Shown here piece by piece: positions 23,244 to 35,455 of a DNA stretch of 64,000 bases. The translations under genes were made by a program, and so were the position numbers. The notes below the pieces were generated by a model. It searched no databases. It had not been told where the DNA came from and saw nothing but the letters and a program-made list of their open reading frames with translations. How positions within the stretch are numbered: position 1 is the stretch's first letter; each line of letters begins with the position of its first letter. The stretch is from assembly GCA_017311185.1 (NCBI GenBank), contig JAESUZ010003505.1:1116001-1180000 (forward strand), given 5' to 3'. This DNA comes from Proteles cristata cristata. Lineage: Eukaryota; Chordata; Mammalia; Carnivora; Hyaenidae.

Positions 23244-24482
23244 TATCTACCCGATCAAATGTTTTGTCCATTTAAATATATTGTTGTTTATCTTCTTATT
23301 GAGTACTTCATATATTTCTGAATAAATCTTTTTTCAGATATACGTTCTGCAAATATTTTTTTCCATTCATGACTTGCCTTTTCATTTTCCTAGTAGCATC
23401 TTCTAAGGAAAACATGTTTTAAATTTTGATTAAGTAGAGTTTATTAATATTTTTTAGGATTTGGGATTTTTGTATCCTATTAAGAAATCTTTATCTTATC
23501 TAAAGTTACATATATTTTCTCCTGTGTTTCTTTTAGAAATTACATAATTTTCATTTTTATATTCAGATTTTGGATTTGTTTTTACATACAGACCTCCCCT
23601 TTATTTTCCACTGTGTGTGCCAAAGTCATCTTTTCCTCACTAAATTACCTGGAACTCTGCTCAAAACCAATTGGCTATATAAGAATGGGTCTATTTATAG
23701 ACTATTTTGTCCTATCATTCTTTATGCCAATACCACATGTCGTCCTAATTACTGTAGTTTTATATTAATTCTTCAAATCAGGTAAATCTTGTTTTCCTTT
23801 TAGAAAATTATTTTAGCTACTATTGTTTGCTTGCATTGCCATATAAATATCATAGCCTTTTAAACTTGAAAACCTGCCCAAAATTTGATTAGAGTTGCGT
23901 TGAAAATCTAAATCCATCTTGAGGGAATTGAATTCTTAACATCATTAAGTCTCCTAATCTCTTTTATTTCTGTCTTGTATTCAGCAATATTTTATAGTTC
24001 TTGGTATAAAGTCCCTACACAATTATTTTTAATTTATCTCTACATATTTTATGATATCAATGCCATTTTAAATGACTTCTGTTAAAAATTTTTATTTTAT
24101 AATTGTTTGTTCCTCATACCTAGCAATTCAGTTGCCATTTGTATATTGATACTGTATTGTATATACAGTATATTATACAGTATAATATTGTATATTGTAA
24201 AATTTATTTATTAGTTTTAGGAATTATTTTGTATATTCCATATTTTAATTCTATGATCATTTCATCTGTGAATAAAGGCAGTTTTATCTATTGTTTCCAA
24301 TTAATGATCTACAGCATAAATCTGAATAGAGATGGAGAAAGTAGAGAACCATGCCTGGCTACCAGTCTTAGGGATAAAGCATTCAGGCTCTCACCAGTAA
24401 TATGATTTTCCTGTGGGTTTCTTATCAACAACATACATCTGTGTATTGCCTTCTTCTATAGTCTAACAATCTTTGGCTTTTT

Positions 24483-24688
24483 TTTTTTTTAATTTATTTC
24501 TGAGAGAGAGAGAGAGACAGTGTGAACAGGGGATGGTCAGAGAGAGAGGGAGACACAGAATCTGAATCAGGCTCCAGGCTCCGAGCTGTCAGCACAGAGC
24601 CCGACATGGGGCTCAAACCCACGAACCGTGAGGTCATGACCTGAGCTGAAGTCGGATGCCTAACCGACTAAGCCACCCAGGTGCCCTG
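24483..24688 (-). mobile_element. Can-SINE between L1 segments
   Basis: Poly-T tail, GAGAGAGAGAGACAGTGTGA, GGCTCCAGGCTCCGAGCTGT, and head GCCACCCAGGTGCCC. The TSD is CAATCTTTGGCTTT (24468-24481) versus CAATCTTTGACTTT (24689-24702), with one mismatch. Confidence 0.95.
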
Positions 24689-25515
24689 CAATCTTTGACT
24701 TTTAATTGGAGTCTACTTTTATTTACATATTTATAGTTTATAAAATATATACCTACATTGAATGTCGCTGTTGAAAAGATTTGGTGAAAAATTCCCAATT
24801 TACTATATATTTCCATTTGACCACATGCTGGTTTCATCTTTTTCTCGCCTTAATAAAAACGAAAGAAATGGTTTTAGTATTCCATTATATCTCTATTATG
24901 AGTTTATTAGCTCTAGTTCGTTCGTTCTTTCTTTCTTTTTTAAAGTTGTTGCTTTAGGGCTTACAGTAAACACCTCTAAATTATCACAGACAACTTCTTA
25001 GTTGCATTCTACCACTTCACATATGGGGTGAGAAACTTGCAACAATGTCCCTTCATTTCTTCTCTCCTATCTTTTGTGCTAATGTTATCATCCATTTTAC
25101 TTTTATGTGTTCTAAACTCCACAACAAACCATTACAGTGTTTTATTTTAAAGGGTTAACTATCTTCTAAGGTGATTAAAATAAAGAAAAAGTAATTGCTA
25201 TTTATCCAAATACCATGTTTGTGGGTCTTCATCCATCTCTGAACATCCACATTTCTGCCTTGTATGGTTTTCCTTTTGTATGATAAGAATCCTTTGCTGT
25301 AATTTGCAGTGCATACCTGCTGCGGATGAATTCTCTCAAATTTGGTTTATCTTACAAGCAGCTTTATTTTATCAGTGTTTGAAAAATATACTCACTACAT
25401 GTAGAATTCTCTTTTGACTTTTTCCTTGTAATTTAAAGATGTTGCTTCTCTTTGTGACTGTCCTTAACATTTCTGTTATAGTCTATTACCATTCTTTCTC
25501 TACACATGATACATC

Positions 25516-25518
<3 letters not shown>

Positions 25519-25566
<48 letters not shown>
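25519..25566. repeat. (AC)n microsatellite
   Basis: 24 uninterrupted AC units within the L1 5' region. Confidence 0.97.
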
Positions 25567-25568
<2 letters not shown>

Positions 25569-26370
25569 GGTACTTTTAAGCCTTTTTTCTTTATCATTGT
25601 TATTTAGCAATTTGGCTGTGCTCTTCCTTGGTGTGATCTTATTTGCATTTATTCTGTTTGAAAGTTATTCTGTTTGAAAAAATTCTGTTTGAGCTTCTTT
25701 GGTTTGAGGGATTATGGTTTTCTTCAAATTCGGAAAAAAGTTAGCCATAATTTCTTCAGAGTATTGTGTGTCCAGCTCCTTCTTTTCTAGAACACTCTTA
25801 CACTTACATGAAATAGTTTGAGGTTTTTCCACAGGTTATTGGCGCTCTGTTGATTTTATCTTCCTCTGTCTTCTTTCTCTACTTAGTTTGGATTATTTCT
25901 ATCACTAGGTTTTTAGGGTCAGTACTCTTTTGCTATTAAAGTGTATTGTTTTCTATTAAACTTATCCAGTTTACTTTTCACTTCAGATATTTTATCTTTA
26001 GAAGTTCCATTTCAATTCCTTTTTCATGATTTTCCTATTTCTCCTCATTGTGTTTGTATTTCTCTCAACACTCCTAAATTTATGGAGCATTTTTATAGTA
26101 GCTGCTTTCATGCTCATTACTGCAAAGCCAATCTACTTTTATCTGAATCTGTCCATTCAATTGCTTGGTTCCTTTCCTAGTTATGACCCATATTTTGCTG
26201 GTTATTTACATGTCTACTAATTTTGGATTGGATGATAGACATCATTACATTTTTTGATTCTGGATTTTGTTTTATTCTTTACAACAGAAGTATTAGGCCT
26301 TGTTATAACATGCATTTAGGTTACTTAGATTTAGTTTTATCCTTCCTATATTTGCTTTTAAGACTTCTTA

Positions 26371-26571
26371 GGGGGCCCTTGTGTGGCTCAGTTGGTTAAG
26401 TGTCCAACTCTTGATTTTGACTCAAGTCATAATCCCAAGGTTGTGGGACTGACCCCTCTATCATGTTCAGTTTAGGATTCTCTCTCTGTTCCCTTCTGCC
26501 CCTATCTTCCACTCCTATGCTCTATTTCTAAAAAAAACTTAACATTAAAATAAAACATAAAAAAAAAAAAA
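26371..26571 (+). mobile_element. Can-SINE inside L1
   Basis: The head GGGGGCCCTTGTGTGGCTCA and body have many substitutions, and the tail is A-rich. The TSD is AGACTTCTTA (26361-26370) versus AGATTTCTTA (26572-26581). Confidence 0.9.
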
Positions 26572-27195
26572 AGATTTCTTAGAAGGGCTTGGAGCAACTT
26601 TACGACTAATGAATTCTCAATATTTAAAATGATACTTGATATGAGAAATCTATAAAATTGTCCATATACTGTGATAACTTTCCATTCTGGCTGATGATGA
26701 CACAAGCTTCCCTTAACCTTGAATAAGCTTTGGGACCAGTGCCAGTGGTGGCACTGGTTCTTTCCAGTAGTTCTTCCCCCAGCTTTGGATACTTTCTTCT
26801 TATGCATGGACAGATGAAAAAATTCAAGGGTGTGGGACACATCTGCAGATATCCAGAGACCTCTCCAGCACTGTGCCCCGTGTGTGTTAGCTGCTTTGGA
26901 CTCTCTGAATTTGGTTCTGGATCTCCTCTCCTCAGTGAGATGGCTGAACTCTTTTGGGATTCTCCTTCTGTGCCATCACTAGAAACGTGTCTCCAGGCTG
27001 TGAACTGGGACAGTCCTGAAGCTCAACTCATTATATATCTCTGGGACCAGAATTCTATGCTTCCCACCATCCAAAGTCTGCAAACTCTTGTTTCAAGTAT
27101 CATATCCAGTTTTATCATTGTTTAAGACAGGATGGGTATATCTGGTTCATGTTACTCATTCGCATAAGGAGAAAGTTTCCTTTTTTTTAAATTTA

Positions 27196-27257
27196 CCTCT
27201 TTCTTTCTCTCTTTCTCTCTTTCTTTCTCTCTTTCTTTCTCTCTCTCTCTCTTTCTT

Positions 27258-27352
<95 letters not shown>

Positions 27353-27420
27353 CTTCTCTCTCTCTCTCTCTTCCTTCCTCCCTTCCTCCCTCCCTTCATT
27401 CTTCCTCCTTTCCTTCCAGC
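27196..27420. repeat. Polypyrimidine (CTTT)n/(CT)n tract
   Basis: About 220 bp of almost pure pyrimidine on the + strand. It passes from mixed CTTTCTCT units through a pure (CTTT)n core (about 27297-27350) to CTCT and CCTTCCTC units. Frames on both strands through it are artefacts of the repeat. Confidence 0.97.
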
Positions 27421-27689
27421 ATATTCCATATATCATTGTTACTGGGAAACTAACACTGACCCCACTTTTCAACTTGAGTCAAGTTCCTGCTGAGCACATC
27501 TCCATTTAGAGTGATCTCATTAATTATGACATGTATTTTACATTGCATATTAAGCATGGGCTTCCTTTTCTGCCTTATGAAATGGTCACCTTTGAGTGTA
27601 AGGAGTGGATCTTCTTCATGTCCATGTCTTCAGTACAAACATTTCACCTCTGTTGGATTAAATCAATCAAACTTACTACTCACTCACTT

Positions 27690-28125
27690 ACTACCTACTC
27701 GCCCCCAACCTTTTCCTTATGCTGTTTCTTCTGGATGGAATCTCCTCTCCCACCACCCTACCTATCAGAATCCTGTCCTCCTAACATATGCATCAAATTT
27801 CACTTCTTTCTTGATGCTTTTGCTGGTTTTTAACTCCTTGGCAGTTTATTTGGACTTGCCATGTTTCTTATTTTATCTTTTCTTTTCACTTCTAGTCTAT
27901 CAATTTCTGTCTATTCCAAAATATTCTTTGTGTTTCTTATTTTAGGACTATTTCATTCTTAATAACATTATTCTCTGTCTATATTAATCTTATCCACAAC
28001 CCAACACAATTTTTCTGATCCTCAGTCAACTAGTTTTTTTCTTCTTTTTAGACTAGAAACAATGTATTGCTTTTCTTTTGGAGCTATACTAAAAATAGTG
28101 GGCATTCAATAAGTATTTGTTTAAT
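27690..28125 (+). mobile_element. L2 LINE 3' fragment
   Basis: CCTTATGCTGTTTCTTCTGG and GGAATCTCCTCTCCCACC, then a T-rich stretch, lead to an end TAGTGGGCATTCAATAAGTA, which matches the sense L2 3' end. Moderately supported. Confidence 0.55.
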
Positions 28126-28169
28126 CCAAAATGGAAATAATTAAAGATTTTAGTTGTCGTTGTTAGTAG

Positions 28170-29640
28170 CAAATATTTTCATCTAACAACTTTATGAGGT
28201 ATGATTCACATGTAAAATTAACCTTTATGAAGTGTGCAGTTCAATAGTTTCTTGTATATTCACAGGGCCATGCAACTTTCTATCATCTCTATCCAAGTTA
28301 AAAACATTTTCATCACCCCCACCTCCAAAACACCCCAACAGCTTTAGCAGTCACTCTTTGTCTTCCCCCTTTCTAGTTCCTGGGAGACTTTCTGTCTGCT
28401 TTCTGAGTCTGCTTTCTGACTCTGGGTTTGCTTGTTCTGTACAGTTCTTATAATGGGAATCATAGAATACCTGTCTTTTGTGACTGGCTTCTTTCACTTA
28501 GCATAATGTTTTCAAAGTTCATCCATGTTGTCTCCCGTATCTGTACTTAATTCCTTTTTAAGGCCAAATAATATTCAGTTGTATGAATATAGCCCACTTT
28601 GTTTATCCATTCATGGTCTGATAAACATTTGGGTTGTTCATACTTTTTGGTTATTATAAATAATGTTACTGGGGAACATTTGTATATGTTGTTTGTGTGA
28701 ACATGTTTTCATTTCTCTTAAGTATGTGCCTAAGAGTAGGATCGCTGGGTCTTATGGGAAGTCGTTATTGACCATTTAAAAACTGTCAAAGTGTTTTCAA
28801 AAAAACTTGTGTAATTTTAGTGTCCAGCAGAAATGTACAAGCATTATGGTCTCTTCCCAGTCTCACCAAAAGGTAATGGTTTATCTTTTTTATTGTAGCA
28901 AATTCTAGTGTATTCTGAGTGGTACATAATTGTTGGCTTGGTTTTCATTTCCCTTATGACTATTGATATGGAGCATTTTTTCATGTGCTTATTGACCAGG
29001 TACATAGCTGCTTTTGAGAAAACTCTATTCAAAACCACTATCCAGTTGTTAATTTATTTGTTTTGTCTGTTTGTTGTTGATTTCTAGGAGTTATTTTACA
29101 TGCCAGATAAAAGTCCCTTATGAGATAAATGATTTGCAAAGATTTCTGTCATTCTACAGGTTGCCATTTCATTTTCTTGATGCCTTCTTTGAAGCAAGCA
29201 GAGATATTTTTAAGTTTAAAAAAATTTTAATCTATTATTTTTGTCACTTGGACTTTTGCAGTTATACCTAAGAAATTATTTTCTGACCCAAACAAATTTT
29301 CTCCTATGCTTTTTTTTTAATGATTATTTAATTTTAGAAAGAGAGAGAGAGAGAGCAAGTGTGAGCAGGGGAGGAACAGGAGAGAAAGAGAGAGAGAATC
29401 CCAAGCAGACTCTACAGTGGTACTCAACCTCACAAACTGTGAAATAACAATCTGAGCTAAAATCAAGAGTTGGGTACTTAGCTGAGCCACCCAGGTGCTC
29501 CATCTCCTATGTTGTCTTCTAAAAATTTTACGGTTTTAACCCTAAGACTTTTGACTATAATGCATTTTAAGGTAATTGTTATATATGGTTTTAATAAGGG
29601 TTTAGCTTTTCCTTTAAAGATAGGGTTTTAAAAAAATAGA
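28170..29640 (-). mobile_element. Old L1 LINE, 3' UTR and ORF2 end
   Basis: AAGTGTGCAGTTCAATAG, GTGACTGGCTTCTTTCACTT, AGCATAATGTTTTCAAAGTT, TTTGTTTATCCATTCATGGT and GGATCGCTGGGTCTTATGGG are classic antisense L1 3' motifs. The copy runs on to the ORF2 end and stops near 29640. It repeats the same L1 region as 22570-23300, so it is a separate insertion. A SINE (29309) splits it. Confidence 0.85.
29309..29502 (-). mobile_element. Can-SINE inside L1
   Basis: Poly-T, a GAGAGA tract, GAGAGAATCCCAAGCAGA and the head GAGCCACCCAGGTGCTCC. The TSD TCTCCTATG lies at 29300-29308 and 29503-29511. Confidence 0.92.
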
Positions 29641-30064
29641 GATTTTGCACCCTCTTTTTGTAAATTATTTTATATTATGATGTTCTTTAATATGATCAAC
29701 ACAGAGATGTGTTGAAAGAAAAATATGAGCAAAAACTCACATATTTGTTACAACTTCTTTATTTTTTATTTATATTAGGATGAATAATACATTTCTCTGA
29801 GTGAACAACTGAGCATTTTGTTGCCGAGGATTGCTTAAAAGCCGAGAGTGCTTCTACTTAGAAATTGCATTCTTATCAATTTTCCTTAAACTCCATTCTT
29901 CTAAAAATACATCATCCCAAAATGATAGTTGGATGAAAGCAAAGCTTCTTGAAATGAATAATTTTAGAATTATACAAATATATGGAAATATTTATATAAA
30001 TGTTATATTTCTTTTCTAGCAGGATTCTAGATTCTATAAAAAAGTATGTTTTAAAAGTAATATG
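29641..30064. other. Unique AT-rich sequence
   Basis: No recognised repeat, RNA gene or credible frame. Confidence 0.4.
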
Positions 30065-30308
30065 TGGGGTGCCTGCATGGCTCAGTGGGTTGAGCACCTG
30101 ACTCGTGATTTTCACTCATGTCGTGACCTTATGTTCATGAGACTGAGCCCCATGTCAGGCTCTGCACTGAGAGAGTGGGGCCTGTTTGGGATTCTCTCTC
30201 TCCCTCTGTTTCTGCCTCTGCCCCACTTATATGCGAGTTCTCTCTCACTCAGAATAAATAAATAAACTAAAATAAACTTAAATAAGTAAAATACAATAAA
30301 ATAAATAA
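30065..30308 (+). mobile_element. Can-SINE with long A-rich tail
   Basis: The head GGGGTGCCTGCATGGCTCAG has a diverged body, then a CT tract and a roughly 60-bp AATAAA-rich tail. AAAGTAATA before it and ATAGTAATA after it may be the TSD. Confidence 0.9.
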
Positions 30309-30396
30309 AAATAGTAATAAAGAAGATGTTACAGAGATGTATTTTGAAAGGTCAGCAGGGTTGACACACCCACAGCCTCTGAACCGTTTTCTGCAG

Positions 30397-30593
30397 GCTC
30401 ACTTCCCTCCACCATTTCAGTGTGGAACTTTCAGTGAGCACCGCAGAGAGGGAAGTTCAGATAAGGAAATTACGAGAGACGTACCCATCACATTACAGAG
30501 TGAAAGACTAGGCCGCAGAAGACGGCCATCACCGCCTTCTGAAACGCCTTATTTTGAAATTCCTCAGTTGACTCCACACCTCACCTTCAGACG
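30397..30593 (+). other. Candidate internal exon (unassigned)
   Basis: The acceptor CCGTTTTCTGCAG ends at 30396. A second possible acceptor, TCCCTCCACCATTTCAG, ends at 30420. The donor ACG|GTGAGT is at 30593/30594. The frame containing the interval (30337-30597) is open throughout and stops three bases into the putative intron, as is common when an exon is read through. The peptide is basic and proline-rich near its middle (GRRRRPSPPSETPYFEIPQL). I do not recognise it. GC and CpG content exceed the surroundings, and the following 200 bp is also GC-rich. Its phase (0) does not fit directly onto the candidate at 12214, so the two need not be adjacent exons. Confidence 0.42.
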
Positions 30594-31493
30594 GTGAGTC
30601 AGATGCAGCCCACATGCCACAGCTTATTCCCAGCAGTCACACTCTTGACATCCACGTCACCACGTGGGAGGATTGTGTTTGTGCGGAGGAAGGCTGCGTC
30701 TGGTGGAGGTGATGGGCGGCATTGCTGTGAGGGGGCCACAGTCCCCACATGATGGTGTCTTGCTGTGTGAGCCGCCCACACTTTCCAGGAACGGAGTGTG
30801 TGTATGCAATTTATTCTTTGAGAATCCATTATTAAAATACAAGAAATTCTTGGAAAGGTAGAAGGAAGAACACATCACAGTCAGATTGTAATAACTATTT
30901 AGACTATTTAAAATCACTCAGCTTGCTCTATATTAGAAAAACAAGCCCTCTACAATTATGTCATGTGTACATTTTATATGGCTTTCTGATTTCGTACTCG
31001 AGACATACCACGTTATTACACAGTTTAATACTGATGTTTAGAAGAACGCTAGCTCAAAATGTGAACTACTGCCCCCAAACAGACACAGATTGAAGTAAAA
31101 TGTTCCTCTCAAATTTTGTCCAGCTTGTTTCTTACAAAACACGTTATCACAATCCTTCTATTTTATCCAATCCTTTTAAGAAATATACCTGGTGCATTCC
31201 GTAGTTCTTCCTGGCTACTTGTCTCAAAATTTGTCTCGGTGCTCTTTCTAGGAAAAAAAAATACATTTATTTTTAATTTTAATTATATTTTGGCACACTT
31301 CTGATTTTTCTCCAGTCTATTTTATGTAAAAATTCTGAACTTATTCTCTTTGTGACAAATGGAAACTGAGTAACAGTTTTACAAATACAGATTTACATTA
31401 TTATCCTATTCAAGGTGTAAGTTGCTTAGATCACAAATGCAGTATGATATCTGTTATTACACTGACTGTCTCCTTTTAGTGGATAAAAAAAAA
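30594..31493. other. GC-richer then AT-rich unique sequence
   Basis: 30600-30810 is GC-rich with several CpGs and CACGTG (30661-30666). The rest is ordinary AT-rich sequence. No repeat recognised. Confidence 0.4.
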
Positions 31494-31612
31494 TCTGCGC
31501 TGACAGCCAGCTCAGAGCCTGGAGCCTGCTTTGGGTTCTGTGTCTCCCTCTCTCTCTGACCCTCTCCTGCTCATGCTGTCTCTCTCTCACACACACACAA
31601 ATAACAAAAGAA
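31494..31612 (+). mobile_element. Headless Can-SINE fragment
   Basis: It begins in mid-element at TCTGCGCTGACAGCCAGCTC, then continues through CCTGGAGCCTGCTTTGGG, the CT tract and a CA-rich tail. The tRNA-derived promoter half is missing, so this is a 5'-truncated copy. Confidence 0.9.
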
Positions 31613-31638
31613 AAAATTTATTTTTTAAAGAAATAAGT

Positions 31639-31863
31639 GGGGATTCCTGGGTGGCTCAGTTGGTTAAGCATCTGACTTTGGCTCAGGTCATGATCTCACA
31701 GTTTGTGGGTTTGATCCCCGCCTCGGACTCTTTGCTGACAGCTCAGAGACTGGAACCTGCTTCTGATTCTGTGTTTCTCTCTCTCTTCCCCTTCCCCACT
31801 TGTGCTCTGTCTCCCTCTCTCTCAAAAATAAACACTTAAAAAATAAAAAGAAAATAAAAAATA
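31639..31863 (+). mobile_element. Can-SINE
   Basis: The head GGGGATTCCTGGGTGGCTCA, body and CT tract are complete, with an A-rich tail. The TSD AAAGAAATAA lies at about 31627-31636 and 31864-31873. It sits 26 bp after the headless copy, in the same orientation. Confidence 0.93.
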
Positions 31864-32283
31864 AAAGAAATAAATATGGATGAGAGTGATAAAGGAAATG
31901 AGTATAAAGCAATACAGAGAAAGTATAAATCCAAGATCTGAAACAAAAGGAACAGAGTGGAATAGTAAGAAATTTAAAAAGTTAAAGATTCACTGATGTT
32001 GATAAAAATAATTTAACCTTTGGTGACACAGCGATTTTCTTTTTAGTGTTAAAGAAAAGTCGATGATCTCTGTGTCATTGGATGACAGTAACATTTATTT
32101 TCGGTACTTTCATCATGTTCAAGAAACAAGATTGATTCTACATTATATATTTTAAAGATTTTCCAGGGTAAATACTTTAGTATTTACAGCCAATATTATT
32201 CAGTTTTATTCAAGTAACATCATCCAGTTTATTCAACCGATATAATGTGAAATTAAACAAACAAACAAACAAAAAACCATACA

Positions 32284-32495
32284 GGGACACCTGGGTGGCT
32301 CATTTGGTTAAGCGTCCGACTTTGGCTCAGGTCATGATCTCACAGTTTGTGGGTTTGAGCCCTGCGTCAGACTCTGTGCTGACAGCTCGGAACCTATAGC
32401 CTGCTTCAGATTCTGCATCTCCTCTTCTCTCTGCCCCTCCTCCTCTCTTTCTCTTTCAAAAGTAAATAAACATTTAAAAACTTAAAAAAAAAAAA
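32284..32495 (+). mobile_element. Can-SINE
   Basis: The head GGGACACCTGGGTGGCTCAT is followed by TTAAGCGTCCGACTTTGGCT, the body, a CT tract and a poly-A tail. It is preceded by a short (AAAC)n run at about 32255-32270. Confidence 0.93.
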
Positions 32496-35221
32496 AACAA
32501 CATAGACAAAGGTAAAGTATTTCCTTAGTTAGACCACAGGTTTGAGTTCCTTCATTTCTCATTTACATCTTATCTCTATTTATTGCAAATGTGCTTAAAT
32601 TTTCTGCATTTAACTTTACATAGTAAAGGACAAACGTTGAGTGGTTTCTATTTCTGTATGCATCAGCCCCACATGGGAATCCCAGGCATCTTAAGCCACA
32701 ACTGATCAGACATGTTGGGCCACCATCTGCATAATATTCTCTTAAACCCCTTCATCTTCAATTCTCGTGCTTCCTTTTGCGACTACATTTATGTAGTATA
32801 ACACATTAGTGCTGGAGTTTTTCTCCAAGTAGTTTGCCTAGGATCTATATCAGAAAAATGAAATCTTAGATCTGTTTCTCACTCTAAATCGCTGCCAAGT
32901 CCTTGATGTAGATGCCTATCTTTTTATCATTCCAACCTCAATTTCAACTTTTTATAAGTGTTTGAGTTTTGCCAGCATTTTGCCTTTGCACTCACTGATT
33001 TAGCATGCTTTTCGCATGATATCCTCAGCTTTCCTCACAAATACAGCTTTTGGAAATGTCACTACATTTTACTAACTTCTTTTGATTCCAGTGGACCCAT
33101 TTGCCTCCTCTATGTAAATTTGCCTTTTGCTTCGTTTTGGTGTGTCAGTTTGTAAATCTAAGATGTCACGTTGGATGTCAGAATGTTTTCTGTACATATA
33201 TGAATTAATCACTCTCCTTGTAAAATTGATAAATGATTGGTCTACAGGTGTTAGATGTAAATATCTAGCATAAAGTGTTAGAAAGTTATTATATTTTTTA
33301 GTCAGGTGGCTCTCAATTGTCACACACAAATTTTTCATTGGTTTGCTCTAGGTGTTTCATAAATTTTGATTTGGAGTGATACAATGTTATGATTACTGGC
33401 ATAGTAGTACAATATAATCTCGCTTATATTTGAACTGAAATATACTACATTACACCCTTGTAATCCGATTTACTCAATCTCTTCTGTTTTCTTCCTTTCC
33501 ATATGCAATACGACTTGTGATTACTTCCACTGTTATAAATTATTATGGCAATTAGGAAACAATGGCCTGACTTTGGCTCAAATGTCTTATAATGCTGTTT
33601 GGAAAGAAATGTAGCCGCTTTGCAGTCAGTCAACTTTGAAGAGATTTATTCATTACGATTGTATTTTCTTCTTAGAAATTGGGTCTAGACATAGTTTTGA
33701 ATAGCATTAGAGTGAAGTTAGTAAGCCATGGTTCATTCCCAGAACACTAAAACTGACAGAAAAGTTATAAGTCACTCCTTAATGTCTACAGTCTTACATG
33801 AAGGTAACAGAATGCCAATTCCAGGAAATTGTTGTGAATAGTGAAGTGAAAAATGAATTTCCTGGTTCTTTTCCTGTCACTTTAAAATAATAATGTATAT
33901 ATTTTCCTTTAACTGGATTCTCATCCAAAAAATAAACTAGTTGATAAAATTAGACTTTATTAAATTGTTATCCTTGGGACTTGCTATCTTTACACTTACA
34001 CTCTTAAAACACTACTTAATTATAACCCCAGAGTCATTTTATACACATATACACAAGGAGACAGCAGAACCTCCGCGATGTCTTATTATTAAGTCCAATT
34101 ATTATGCACAGCAGGGCTGTATTACTCCAGTAGATATAATTCATCTCAGAGTATAGCACATGGGGTAATGAAATGTTTTTCTCCCGAACATGTTACTGTA
34201 GCTTCGTTATGCTAATTCATAGTGCAAGATTTACTAATTGAGAGAAAATGAAAGGTAGCTTCAACAATGAAAGAATATCAAAATTGTTTAAAATATATTA
34301 TTTACCAATGTATTAAATAAATTATTTTAAGATAAAGTCAGGAATTTGCAACCATATAATAAATTATCTTATACAGAGAGAACATATTTTAAAATATACT
34401 TGGTCATTTTCAGTTTCCTGAGTCTTTGTAGAGAATTAATTTTGAGGAAAAACTATACTTGGGTAGCTTTTTCAAAGATCTCCTAAAAAATTATTTCTCA
34501 GCCTTTGTATACACACAAAGATGTATCTGTATCTACAAATCTATGTCCATATCTTTTTCTATATCTATTTCTATATATATAAACTGGAGTATTTGCTTCA
34601 TATCACATATTTACTTCATGATAACTTGTTTCACGTGTACTGTTTTTCTGTCTCTATGGAAGGGACCCCAGGGTAGAGAAAGACACCTTTATACCTTTAT
34701 AAGGTGCTCTGTGATCAATGGCAAACTTCCAGAATAATGTGTTCCCTAAATTGTGTCACGCATATAGCTGATCACATGGTGTTGGGAGCCTTCTGAAGTA
34801 GTTCTGCCTCCAGATTTCCATTTAAGTTTGGTTACCAAGTATTTCCTCTTTCAAAGAGCTTGGACTTAAACCTCTTTAGCCTTGTTTTCTGTAGAGATAA
34901 CTCAAAATAAAGCAGCTCATAGTAATAGGATTTGTTCAAAGTATTTGCTACTGCTGATTTTTGTTCATCTTTAAATGATTATAATCATTGGCTTGGAAAC
35001 CCAGATCCCAGCACCAGCACATGTATGATATAGGCTTACCAAGTGGAAATGCTATAGGTCATAAGGTAAAACATCTATCAAATACCAGTAATTTTACCTC
35101 CTTGATATGAAATAACTAATTTAATTTCCCTAGTTATTAACATGTCTTTGTCTTATTTGACATTTTTCCATTTATTATAGGATTTGCTCAGGTTTTTTTG
35201 GTTTTTGAGTGTTTTTTTAAG
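32496..35221. other. Repeat-poor unique block
   Basis: About 2.7 kb with no recognised interspersed repeat. Around 34520-34580 there is a degenerate (TATCTA)-like run. Frames of 60-90 codons are unremarkable. No RNA gene seen. Confidence 0.4.
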
Positions 35222-35236
35222 AAAATAGACAATTTT

Positions 35237-35455
35237 ATTTTTAAAAAATTTAATGTTTTATTTATTATTGAGAGAGAGAGAGAGAGCATGAGCAGTGTAG
35301 TGTCAGAGAAAGAGAGAGACACAGAATCCGAAGACAGGCTCCAGGCTCTGAGCTGTCAACAGAGAGCCTGATGTGGGGCCTGAATTCACAAACCGTGAGA
35401 TCATGACCTGAGCCAAAGTCGAATGCTCAACCAACTGAGCCACCCAGGCACCCCT
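35237..35455 (-). mobile_element. Can-SINE
   Basis: T-rich tail, GAGAGAGAGAGAGAGCATGA, then head CTGAGCCACCCAGGCACCCC. The TSD AAAATAGACAATTTT lies at 35222-35236 and 35458-35472. Confidence 0.95.

Larger units (their letters stand above)
22570..24467 (-). mobile_element. Old L1 LINE, 3' UTR and ORF2 3' part
   Basis: TATTTCATTGAATGCATATA, TATCTCATTGTGGTTTTAAT, TGCATATTCTTAGTGACTAA, CTTATTGAGTACTTCATATA and ATGCCAATACCACATGTCGT follow in order the reverse complement of an old mammalian L1 3' region. At 24340-24430 the sequence is antisense to the reverse-transcriptase part of ORF2. An old SINE (23142) interrupts it. There are many substitutions and no open frame. Confidence 0.8.
24690..27150 (-). 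mobile_element. Old L1 LINE, 5' region
   Basis: The series TGAGCTTCTTTGGTTTGAGG, GTTAGCCATAATTTCTTCAG, TTTTTCCACAGGTTATTGGC, TTACTTTTCACTTCAGATAT and TTTTGGATTGGATGATAGAC is the antisense of an old L1 5' region. It is interrupted by a CA repeat (25519) and a SINE (26371). The first 500 bp and the last 300 bp are assigned less securely. The ORF2 part expected between this and 22570-24467 appears to be missing. Confidence 0.6.

Noticed and set aside
27152..27472. Long + and - frames of Ser/Leu/Phe or Lys/Arg/Glu repeats
   Set aside because: They are direct translations of the polypyrimidine/polypurine tract.
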